Shown piece after piece: positions 1 to 5,457 of a DNA stretch of 7,464 nucleotides. Position numbers and translations under genes: made by a program. The stretch is from Methanosarcinales archaeon (GTDB lineage: Archaea > Halobacteriota > Methanosarcinia > Methanosarcinales > Methanogasteraceae). Each line of letters starts with the position of its first letter. Positions within the stretch are counted from its first letter, which is position 1. The stretch is from NCBI GenBank assembly GCA_003661105.1, contig QMVM01000097.1, forward strand, positions 1 through 7,464, read 5' to 3'. The notes below the pieces were generated by a model. It saw only the letters and a list, made by a program, of their open reading frames with translations. It ran no database searches and was not told the DNA's origin.

Positions 1-367
1 GCATATCCGCACATACCCCATCTCCGCAGCGCTTACGCCACCGCCCAACTTTCAGGAGACCATGTTTCCGCTCTCGATAATGACATCCGCGAACAGATTC
101 TTGCATTTATCACCGACTTCATGGTATGCAAGCACAAGGATGCGCCGCACTGCGGGTGCGCTGAACTTGCTTTCTCGAAGCCGGTTGGTCGAACTACAGT
201 TTTTGATCAAACTTTTGTGAAAAGTTTGTGCTTATGCAGGCGACGTTCTTGAGTATCTGGATCATGTCGCACGCAATCTTGAGGCGATCGAGATGGTTGC
301 GCGGGTGTTTGGGAACGAGGCGGTCGGGCAGGATGCGAAGAGGGTTATGAAGGCGGTGGAGGGGTGA
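1..367 (+). pseudogene. C-terminal remnant of a DUF5814-type (archaeal helicase-associated) protein, frame-broken
   Basis: The gene runs in from the left edge. Frame 1 is open from base 1 to a TGA at 250-252 and encodes a Cys/His-containing stretch (VCKHKDAPHCGC). The true C-terminus lies in frame 2: from about 230 it reads AYAGDVLEYLDHVARNLEAI and continues to VMKAVEG, stopping with TGA at 365-367. The pattern of a CxC stretch followed by AYAGD and a helical 'LD..R.LEAI' tail recalls the C-terminal part of DUF5814 proteins, long archaeal proteins linked to superfamily II helicases; that family call is from memory and moderately sure. About 18 residues expected between the two parts are replaced by unrelated bases 181-232, which contain a perfect hairpin at 208-228. 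The result is a frame change, so the product would end in nonsense at 252. It could be a pseudogene, or a gene split by a small repeat insertion. Confidence 0.55.
208..228. repeat. Perfect 9-bp inverted repeat (small palindromic element) inside the broken gene
   Basis: CAAACTTTT (208-216), loop GTG, then AAAAGTTTG (220-228) form a perfect 9-bp stem with a 3-base loop, preceded by TTTTTGAT. The AT-rich stem lies inside an otherwise GC-rich coding region, exactly where the reading frame changes. I recall similar GATCAAACTTTT palindromes dispersed in methanogen genomes, but only one copy is present here, so dispersed-repeat status is inferred. It could also act as a terminator-like hairpin. Confidence 0.6.
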
Positions 368-398
368 TGCTGCGAACTCGGGTTCGGATATAGGGCGT

Positions 399-941
399 AT
401 GAGTGATTACGACATTAGTTTAATAAGCATAAGCAGAATGTATAGTGATAAAATGGAAAAAGAAAATCAAATCTTTCATAGTAATTGCGGTGAAATTTTA
501 AGAATGGGACTCACTATAGAATCTAAATTGGATTTTTTTATATCTAATTATTTTTGCCATCCACAGAATTATAAAACATTTCTCTTCATGGATTTAATTT
601 TGGTGGAACGCATGGGGTTTGGACGTAAAATCGATATTTTTAAAGAGATTTGTAAAAAGGAGAATATTGATAAAGAACTGATTGATATGGTAGTTGACGC
701 TGTTAAGTTTGTAAATAGGATCAGAAATAGAGTTGCACATGATGAGGCATTTGTATCTGGTCAAAAAGAAGGAATAAAACTTCAAAAACGTAAAAGTGTG
801 AAATACAAAAAGGATGAAATAAAAATCACAGTCGATCTCGTTAAGAAGGTCGATGAAAAAAGGTTATTCGCTATACAAGAAATTGTTAAGATCTGTATGG
901 AACTATCTGACCCTTCAAGAAAGAAGAACGTAGAATGGTGA
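399..941 (+). CDS. HEPN-like protein, possible defence RNase (180 aa)
   Basis: The protein is an all-helical-looking, charged 180-residue chain. Residues 105-114 read VNRIRNRVAH, containing the R-x4-H signature (Arg109, His114, with Asn110) followed by Asp115, which is the catalytic pattern of HEPN ribonuclease domains found in abortive-infection, toxin-antitoxin and CRISPR-associated proteins. No signal peptide or membrane helix is visible. No second domain or adjacent MNT nucleotidyltransferase partner is present, so this would be a stand-alone HEPN protein. The gene is much richer in A and T than its upstream neighbour or the minus-strand unit, which suggests horizontal acquisition. No clear Shine-Dalgarno or TATA box precedes the ATG at 399; the start is chosen because it is the first ATG after the upstream stop at 367 and the N-terminus looks natural. 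The RNase activity is inferred from the motif only. Confidence 0.6.
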   Translation: MSDYDISLISISRMYSDKMEKENQIFHSNCGEILRMGLTIESKLDFFISNYFCHPQNYKTFLFMDLILVERMGFGRKIDIFKEICKKENIDKELIDMVVDAVKFVNRIRNRVAHDEAFVSGQKEGIKLQKRKSVKYKKDEIKITVDLVKKVDEKRLFAIQEIVKICMELSDPSRKKNVEW

Positions 942-1124
942 GACGAATATAAAGAGAACTGTTGATGTTCAGGTATACCTATCAACTATAAATTAGGACA
1001 GTACCCAAGGTTTGGTGACTTTAAACTAATTCTCAATATCTTGTAGCAGTATAATACATATTCACCACAACGTATCCACCATCCCCCTAAACTACATATC
1101 TACCTTCACAAACCAGTTTATCTG

Positions 1125-1150
1125 ATATGGGACGTTCAACTGTCCCATAT
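1125..1150. repeat. Hairpin with 9-bp perfect stem, ATATGGGAC / GTCCCATAT
   Basis: ATATGGGAC (1125-1133) and GTCCCATAT (1142-1150) are perfect inverted repeats around an 8-base loop. The core TATGGGA recurs in direct orientation at about 1169-1175 (followed by T) and 1239-1245 (followed by C), both upstream of the HNH start. The hairpin could be the terminator of the HEPN-like gene, a regulatory RNA element, or a pair of operator half-sites. No run of T follows directly, which weakens the terminator reading. Confidence 0.6.
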
Positions 1151-1275
1151 TCCGTATCTATCTGGTTATATGGGATGCCAAGAAGATCGAACAGGGCGTT
1201 ATATCAAAATAAGCATCCAATTTCGCAAAATGTCCAATTATGGGACCGCCTCTTAAGTATGGGGTTTTGGTAGCT

Positions 1276-1311
1276 CTTAAATACTATTGATAGTAAATAT
1301 AAAAAGGGTGA
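1276..1311 (+). promoter_or_regulatory. Promoter of the HNH/hicBA genes: TATA box, overlapping palindrome and RBS
   Basis: CTTAAATA at 1276-1283 fits an archaeal TATA box, 35 bases before the ATG at 1318. The palindrome TACTATTGATAGTA (1282-1295, 6-bp arms) overlaps the downstream edge of the box, where a repressor would block transcription factor or polymerase binding. GGGTGA at 1306-1311 matches the end of archaeal 16S rRNA and fixes the ATG at 1318 as the start. Repression by a gene product of the cluster, such as the HicB protein, is only a guess, since this HicB lacks a visible DNA-binding domain. Confidence 0.5.
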
Positions 1312-1317
1312 AAAGAG

Positions 1318-1572
1318 ATGGGTACTTGCAGATACTGTGGAAGTACTTGGCAAACTGAAGATGATCATGTCATCGCGGAATCAAAACGTGGTAAACGAAC
1401 GGTGCCCGCATGCCGAGCATGTAATAGAAGTAAAGGAGATAAGCCTTTGATGGAATGGGTTCGCTGGTTAAAAAAGAATGATCCATATAGGTGGAGTAGG
1501 ATAAAGAAATACAATTATGGAAAAAAGAACGATATTGCAAGAAAGGTTCAGAAAATACGTGATGAAGGCTGA
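1318..1572 (+). CDS. Small HNH endonuclease (84 aa)
   Basis: The protein is a minimal HNH (beta-beta-alpha metal) nuclease. Cys4 and Cys7 with Cys32 and Cys35 form two CxxC knuckles that would bind structural zinc. Asp16-His17 supplies the catalytic general-base histidine, and the downstream PACRACNRSKGD segment (residues 30-41) supplies the conserved Asn36 and the 'N..KGD..L' ending typical of HNH proteins. The C-terminal half (residues 45-84) is basic and Trp/Lys-rich, suited to DNA contact. The length fits single-domain HNH proteins of phage, restriction and mobile-element settings. It has its own promoter and RBS and is followed after only 9 bases by hicB, so the genes are probably cotranscribed. 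The exact biological role (restriction, homing or mobile element) cannot be told from the sequence. Confidence 0.85.
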   Translation: MGTCRYCGSTWQTEDDHVIAESKRGKRTVPACRACNRSKGDKPLMEWVRWLKKNDPYRWSRIKKYNYGKKNDIARKVQKIRDEG

Positions 1573-1581
1573 TCCCAAATA

Positions 1582-1854
1582 ATGACAGTTCGGTTCAGTC
1601 TCACGGATTACGTAAGCCAGCTATTGGCATACGCAGTCTACGACAAACTGGATGACGGCACTTATGCCGGACGAATTCCACAATGTAGAGGGGTGGTAGC
1701 ATTCGGAGCAACCTTGCGCGAATGTGAAGATGAGATCCACTCAACCCTTGAAGATTGGATTCTGGTTGGTCTCAAGTTGGGGCATCTCTTACCCGCGATT
1801 GCTGAAATCAATCTGAACAAGGATCTGGCTTATGCGCCCGTGGAAGCCCTGTAA
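1582..1854 (+). CDS. hicB: HicB-family antitoxin (90 aa)
   Basis: The segment from about residue 16 to 70 (YAVYDKLDDGTYAGRIPQC, then GVVAFGATLRECEDEI and a helix ending in GHLLP) is the partial RNase H-like fold of HicB antitoxins, which bind and block HicA mRNA-cleaving toxins. The protein ends soon after that domain, with no ribbon-helix-helix or helix-turn-helix tail, so it belongs to the short form that may not bind DNA itself. The ATG at 1582 follows the HNH stop by 9 bases; no strong RBS is visible, consistent with translation coupled to the upstream gene. It overlaps the hicA start by 23 bases, with antitoxin before toxin. The reading frame is intact, although its partner toxin is frameshifted. 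Confidence 0.85.
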   Translation: MTVRFSLTDYVSQLLAYAVYDKLDDGTYAGRIPQCRGVVAFGATLRECEDEIHSTLEDWILVGLKLGHLLPAIAEINLNKDLAYAPVEAL

Positions 1855-2063
1855 ACACCGGGATTTTATCCGGCGGATGCGGAAGTTGGGCTTTGATGGA
1901 CCCTATTCCGATACACGCCATAAATTTATGGTTCATGGGCAGAACCGTATGGCGATCCCTTCCAATACTAAAATACTCCGTGCCTCAGCTTCGGATGATA
2001 ATTCGAGAGGTTGAAGAGATCTTGAATCGTGGTATTACAGTGAATGAGTGGAATAAATTGTGA
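1832..2063 (+). pseudogene. hicA: HicA-family toxin gene with one-base frameshift
   Basis: The first 46 codons encode a typical HicA mRNA interferase: KHRDFIRRMRKLGFDGPYS, then RHKFMVHG with the catalytic histidine at residue 30, and a beta strand ending AIPSN. Frame 0 then runs into unrelated residues and stops at 2012-2014. After the AAAA run at 1970-1973 the +1 frame continues the family pattern as YSVPQLRMIIREVEEILNRG to NEWNKL and a TGA at 2061-2063. Removing one A from that run restores a 76-residue HicA of usual length. As written, the product keeps the catalytic histidine but loses the C-terminal helix, so it is probably inactive. A sequencing error or transcript slippage at the short A run is the alternative. 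The start overlaps hicB, which is normal for these pairs. Confidence 0.8.
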
Positions 2064-2337
2064 TCTATACTATATGGATTGTGATCATTGGTGTCGTTGG
2101 CGTCCCGTACTTTAAAACCCGTAAGCCCGCTTCCGGAAATGCGCTGCAACCGCAAGCATTATTACCAGATAGACAGATGGCAGAATCGTGCATGTTGTCC
2201 GGATGATGTGTCCCCATCTGAGGTAACAGATGTATTTCAAGGCTCAGCTCGGGCGATTGTTGAATTGTTGGTGAGTGCATTGCCGGTACGGCAGGATGCG
2301 CAAAAAAAATCAAGAGGAGGCAGAGAAAGATGGTTAG
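2060..2337 (+). pseudogene. Small membrane-anchored protein of unknown function, two apparent frameshifts
   Basis: Reading from a GTG at 2060, which overlaps the hicA TGA, gives an N-terminal membrane helix (IYTIWIVIIGVVGVPYF) followed by a basic, Pro-rich segment (KTRKPASGNALQPQALLPDR) and a TGA at 2204. One base to the right the frame continues naturally as DDVSPSEVTDVFQGSARAIV, then ELLVSALPVRQDA. After the A8 run at 2302-2309 the remaining frame gives a charged end, NQEEAEKDG, with TAG at 2335-2337 overlapping the start of the next gene. Removing one G near 2201 and one A from the A8 run yields one protein of about 90 residues with a single N-terminal helix. I do not recognise the family. 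The overlap with the next gene suggests the two were translationally coupled. The reconstruction is inference from composition and junctions. Confidence 0.45.
2314..2320 (+). promoter_or_regulatory. Strong Shine-Dalgarno site before the ATG at 2330
   Basis: GAGGAGG lies 9 bases before ATG 2330 and is the best ribosome binding site on the plus strand of this window. It supports 2330 as a genuine start and shows that the following, now broken, gene was translated. Confidence 0.75.
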
Positions 2338-2844
2338 TATCGAAGATATTCCGGCAGAGGTCAGGTGGGAGATTGCAGCTAAAGCAGCGAGTGTAACATC
2401 AGTAGCTTATGATATGGTCTTTCGGGAAGTTCTTGGCGATAAGTACGACGAGATCGAGCGTCCGATCTATGTCGAAGCAGGAAAGGAGATGAAGAGCCTC
2501 GCAACGGCTCTGGGTCTGCCAACGGATAATGCCATGGACCTTGGCGATGCTCAGAGCGTTCTTACAACGATCCTCTACGGACCAGAGTTTGAGTTTGGAA
2601 ATGTAGAGGGGATCGAAGATCGAGCGGTAGGCAAGGTGACCGGGTGTGCTGTGTTGAATCGGACAAATGAGATGGGACTGGACCCAAAAGTAGTTTGTCT
2701 TTCAGCGGGTTAGACCTTCTGTAAATTGACTATCGAGAACCTCAATCACGAGGATTTGCCCTCCAAAACAGGTACTGCGGTAAGTGCATCAAAGCGCTGA
2801 GGTGGGGCGCGATGATAGAAGTACTAATAACGAGAAGGAGGTGA
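2330..2844 (+). pseudogene. L-2-amino-thiazoline-4-carboxylate hydrolase-like family protein, broken by TAG and a frameshift
   Basis: The first 127 codons form a convincing soluble protein (IPAEVRWEIAAKAASVTSVA, then LGDKYDEIERPIYVEAGKEM, and GKVTGCAVLNRTNEMGLDPK). The late 'VT.C......EMGL' pattern recalls the L-2-amino-thiazoline-4-carboxylic acid hydrolase-like family, which has many uncharacterised members in methanogens; that assignment is from memory and tentative. A TAG at 2711-2713 (codon 128) interrupts it, but the same frame goes straight on as TFCKLTIENLNHE. From GGA 2752 the frame one base to the left continues with GFALQNRYCGKCIKALRWGA and MIEVLITRRR to TGA 2842-2844. A single G lost from a GGG near 2752 would join them. 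A Gln codon changed to TAG plus a one-base deletion explains the state. Pyrrolysine readthrough is an alternative for the TAG alone. Confidence 0.5.
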
Positions 2845-2919
2845 TAAAAAGACTCAGCGGATATGACCCCATGCTGAACAGATAATCCCCATTCACAGAT
2901 TTCACTTGTATCTCACCAC

Positions 2920-2960
2920 GACCGGTCCGTAAAACCAAAACCCGATCGATCGAAAACCTC
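2920..2960 (-). terminator. Possible T-rich terminator after the minus-strand unit
   Basis: On the minus strand, just after the stop of the UbiC-like gene, the sequence holds three runs of four T (in GGTTTTC, GGGTTTTGG and GGTTTTACG) around a perfect 10-base palindrome CGATCGATCG at 2943-2952. Archaeal termination relies mainly on such T runs. The spot fits the end of the four-gene transcript, but the runs are short and no strong hairpin is visible. Confidence 0.3.
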
Positions 2961-3473
2961 TCACAGACTCCACCGATCGTCGAGCGGAAACATCTCATTG
3001 ATCCATATCAGGGTCTTTTTGTCGTGAATTATCCGGTATATCCTCGAGAGAACCATACAGTCCTTACCAAATGCGCTGTTCTCCGGATTCAGAACTCCGA
3101 TCTCTATAATCTCCCTCCTTGACTCGAGGTTATGATTCTGCATGATGCGCCCGATCGGGATGTCCGCACGCATCAAATCCTCTTCCATGCCCTCTGGCAT
3201 CTGCTTGATCGATGCGAGCGAGCGAGCATAGACGTACGCCACACCTCCGGCACGGAGCAGGACCGTGCGCTCATTAACCTGCTCGCCCGCTGGTATATCG
3301 AGCAGTCTGGCGATCTCGTCATCTGCACTGGTGATGTGCTGCTGCTCTGTCTCGACACTGACGCGCTTCTTCGTCATCAGTTCGAGCAGGTGGGTAATCG
3401 AGCCGTCGGTTCCTGCGCAGATGCGAAGGCAGGTCGGAAGATCGAGCTTGTATAAGCGGTCGGTGATGTCCAT
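2961..3473 (-). CDS. UbiC-like (chorismate lyase-fold) protein, 170 aa
   Basis: The protein has the pattern of the archaeal/bacterial chorismate-pyruvate lyase-like family (DUF98): GTDGSITHLLE at residues 21-31, VNERTVLLR at 66-74, VYARSLA at 81-87, DIPIGRIMQ at 104-112, RREI at 119-122 and the closing SRIYRI...LIWINEMFP. In UbiC the equivalent arginine and glutamate residues bind chorismate and release 4-hydroxybenzoate and pyruvate; Arg74, the GRI segment and Glu160 are the likely equivalents here, although I cannot verify the active site by alignment. The length of about 170 residues is normal. It is cytoplasmic, with no signal peptide. It starts 7 bases after the mscS stop and is the last gene of the unit. 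Its substrate in this archaeon is unknown, as archaea generally lack classic ubiquinone synthesis. Confidence 0.75.
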   Translation of the reverse strand: MDITDRLYKLDLPTCLRICAGTDGSITHLLELMTKKRVSVETEQQHITSADDEIARLLDIPAGEQVNERTVLLRAGGVAYVYARSLASIKQMPEGMEEDLMRADIPIGRIMQNHNLESRREIIEIGVLNPENSAFGKDCMVLSRIYRIIHDKKTLIWINEMFPLDDRWSL

Positions 3474-3480
3474 TATGTCC

Positions 3481-4581
3481 TCACGTCGTTTCCTCAGTCC
3501 CCTCTACAAAGATAGTCTGCGATGGGTACGCGATCTCGACATCCAGTTCTTCGAGCAGTTGCATGATCTGAAGGTTGAACTGCTCACGAACTGCAAGAAA
3601 ATCATCCCATACTGTCGTCTTTGTGAAGCAGTAGATAAAGATATCAAGCGAATACGCTCCGAATTCTGTGAAATGAACCATGTAGAAGTTGTGATCGAAA
3701 CCGGAATCCTTTTTTATGATCTCTTTGATCCCATCGACCACCTCCTCCATCTGTTTCCTGCTCGTTTTATAAGAGACCCCGAGATTGAATTTTATCCTCC
3801 GTTTCTTCATCCTGGTGAAGTTTACGATCTCAGATTTGATGAACCTGCTATTCGGCACGGTCACGAGTGCCTGATCGAACCTGCGTATCCGTGTGGACCG
3901 AAGCCCAACATCCTCAACAGTCCCCTCCACGCCATTGACCCGTATCCAGTCGCCGATATGAAACGACCGATCCGAGAAGACCGTTACCGATCCGAAGATG
4001 TTGCTCACAGTGTCCTGCGCTGCCAGAGCAAGTGCAAGTCCGCCGATGCCAAGACCCGCCAGGAGCGATGTGACATTCCAGCCGAGATTCTGTATCAGGA
4101 AGAGGACTGTAAGCGTCACCACAACGACTTTGAGACTCTTTATAACAAGCGGCACCAGTTGCTCATCGAGTTTCGTCTCGGTCCTCATTGTCACCTGATA
4201 CATGTAATGGGCAACGACATCGATCAGGTTGAGTAGGAGCAGGAGCGCGACGAATGTAAATGCGAGCGTGAAGAAAAAGTGATGTGCCCATACGATATCG
4301 AAGATTCCAATCTGTTCTGGCAGGTGCAGCGAAGCTATGGCAACATAGATTCCACAGACCACGATAAAGTAACCGAGAGGGGATTTGAATGCAGCTACGA
4401 GCAGATCGTCGATCTTGGTCCTTGTCTTTTTGACAAGTTCCACCAGTTTCTTCTCAAAGAGGTACAATGCGAGTTTGCGCAAGACAAAGGTGAAAAATAT
4501 GATTAAGAAGAACGTGATCAGCTCGGCTGTCGAGATGCCTATAGAATACTGATCGAACATGTTTTTGATGTCTTCAAGCAT
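3481..4581 (-). CDS. MscS-family mechanosensitive ion channel (366 aa)
   Basis: This is a small-conductance mechanosensitive channel subunit that would release solutes through the cytoplasmic membrane on osmotic downshock. About five membrane helices are visible (residues 17-38, 69-88, 101-125, 145-165, 171-200). The last contains the Gly/Ala-packed pore helix AGLGIGGLALALAAQDTVSN (175-194) followed by IFGSVTVFSDRSFHIGDWI, the family hallmark. The beta domain follows (GTVEDVGLRSTRIRRFDQAL, VTVPNS, 220-245), then the cytoplasmic alpha/beta vestibule (256-360) with a usual ending IAYPSQTIF. Length and order match mid-size, five-helix members. GAGGGG a few bases before the ATG at 4581 supports the start. 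It lies 36 bases after the membrane regulator gene and 7 before the UbiC-like gene. Confidence 0.93.
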   Translation of the reverse strand: MLEDIKNMFDQYSIGISTAELITFFLIIFFTFVLRKLALYLFEKKLVELVKKTRTKIDDLLVAAFKSPLGYFIVVCGIYVAIASLHLPEQIGIFDIVWAHHFFFTLAFTFVALLLLLNLIDVVAHYMYQVTMRTETKLDEQLVPLVIKSLKVVVVTLTVLFLIQNLGWNVTSLLAGLGIGGLALALAAQDTVSNIFGSVTVFSDRSFHIGDWIRVNGVEGTVEDVGLRSTRIRRFDQALVTVPNSRFIKSEIVNFTRMKKRRIKFNLGVSYKTSRKQMEEVVDGIKEIIKKDSGFDHNFYMVHFTEFGAYSLDIFIYCFTKTTVWDDFLAVREQFNLQIMQLLEELDVEIAYPSQTIFVEGTEETT

Positions 4582-4606
4582 AGTAACCCCTCTGTTGTTG
4601 ATAGAT

Positions 4607-4622
4607 TATGAAATTTTTCATA
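4607..4622. repeat. 16-bp palindrome at the regulator-mscS junction
   Basis: TATGAAA (4607-4613) and TTTCATA (4616-4622) form a perfect 7-bp inverted repeat with a 2-base centre. It covers the stop codon of the COG2512-like gene and sits 26 bases upstream of the mscS start. It could be an operator, for example for the regulator encoded next to it, or an RNA processing hairpin; chance is also possible in such AT-rich sequence. Confidence 0.4.
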
Positions 4623-5457
4623 GGTCTGTGAGTATGATCACGTTCCCCCTACCCTTCTTCACCTTCTTGACCAATCCCCGATCCTCAAGGTCCGTTATCA
4701 TCAGACTCGCTTTCGCTTCCGAGCAATTGAGCCGCAGCCGCAGGTCTTTCTGTGCGATCCTACCATCACGCCCCCTGATGATCGAGAGTACCTCCTGCAG
4801 ATCAGAAGGGATCGCTGATTCCGCACCCTCCGGTTCTAACTCACCCCGTTTCACGGGTTCTTCAGATTCTTCTGGTGCTTCCGGTTCCGGCTCCGGTGGT
4901 TCATATCCATAATCTTCCTTTCCGTCCGTTTCGTCCGTTTCGTCTATTCCCTCCGTTCCGCGCTTCCCGTCGCCCTTTTTACCCCTCTTCCACAAGAACA
5001 GGGCAGCTATGATTGCCAGAACCGAGAGGATGCCGGTTGCATAGAGTAGTACCATAGAGTCTTCTTCATCCTCGAGGAGTTCTTCGTAATCAAAGATATC
5101 CTCGCTTAAATTTATGTCTTCACATAAGTACACGTCTTCAATCGGAGGGAACATCAGGAGATCGAGTACAAAGTCCCCATCCCCTACGATTGTGATCTCT
5201 TCTTCGGCACAATACTCGAGCAGATTGCCTCTGTAATATTCGGCACGGATCGCGTATGATCCTTCCGGCAGATCGAATGTGTAACTGCCAAAAGGCGCGA
5301 CCAGCTTTTGCGGCGGCGTCGAATTCACCAGAACGATCGTGTTCTCGAGTGCTTCGAATGTCGACCACTCATACGTGGTTCCGTGCACCACAGCAGCGGA
5401 TGCCGGTGGCACACAGACCACAAATATTGCGATAAGTAGCAGACATCTTTGAAGCAT
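4618..5457 (-). CDS. Membrane-anchored winged-helix regulator (COG2512-like), 279 aa
   Basis: Domains in order: a signal peptide (residues 1-21, hydrophobic core LLLIAIFVVCV, AxA-type end PASAA); an extracellular beta-rich domain of about 25-105 (SYTFDLPEGSYAIRAEYYRG, like carboxypeptidase-regulatory or PEGA folds); an acidic stalk (EELLEDEEDS, 125-134); one membrane helix (135-156) followed by basic KRGKKGDGKR, giving the C-terminus inside; a low-complexity linker with an ETDETDG repeat and PEPEPEAPEESEEP; and a winged helix (217-279) with QKDLRLRLNCSEAKASLMIT and the wing KKVKKGRGNVIILTDL. This is the layout of predicted archaeal membrane-associated transcription regulators, which could pass a surface signal to DNA. 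The ATG overlaps the mat stop by one base (TGATG), so it is translated coupled to mat. Targets are unknown; its own unit, including mscS, is the simplest guess. Confidence 0.85.
   Translation of the reverse strand: MLQRCLLLIAIFVVCVPPASAAVVHGTTYEWSTFEALENTIVLVNSTPPQKLVAPFGSYTFDLPEGSYAIRAEYYRGNLLEYCAEEEITIVGDGDFVLDLLMFPPIEDVYLCEDINLSEDIFDYEELLEDEEDSMVLLYATGILSVLAIIAALFLWKRGKKGDGKRGTEGIDETDETDGKEDYGYEPPEPEPEAPEESEEPVKRGELEPEGAESAIPSDLQEVLSIIRGRDGRIAQKDLRLRLNCSEAKASLMITDLEDRGLVKKVKKGRGNVIILTDL

Larger units (their letters stand above)
942..1317. other. Intergenic region, AT-rich, with a hairpin and TATGGGA repeats; no gene seen
   Basis: No coding frame of convincing length or composition is present between the HEPN-like gene and the HNH gene. 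The stretch holds a 9-bp hairpin at 1125-1150, further TATGGGA copies near 1169-1175 and 1239-1245, and the promoter of the HNH gene at its right end. It may carry an untranslated RNA or operator sites, but nothing proves transcription. Confidence 0.5.

Noticed and set aside
2088..2396. Treating the plus-strand frame 2088-2396 as a separate 102-codon gene
   Set aside because: Its ends overlap the neighbouring gene by 67 bases and its first part is unconvincing; only the middle (about 2202-2301) looks coding and is better explained as part of the frameshifted gene 2060-2337.
2789..2998. Minus-strand frame of 69 codons overlapping the end of the UbiC-like gene
   Set aside because: No RBS, 38-base overlap into a well-supported gene, composition not convincing, and antisense to the restored plus-strand pseudogene ending at 2844.
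3265..4236. Long plus-strand open frame of 323 codons
   Set aside because: It lies antisense to the UbiC-like and mscS genes, spans their junction, and has no family pattern; it mirrors the codon structure of the real minus-strand genes.
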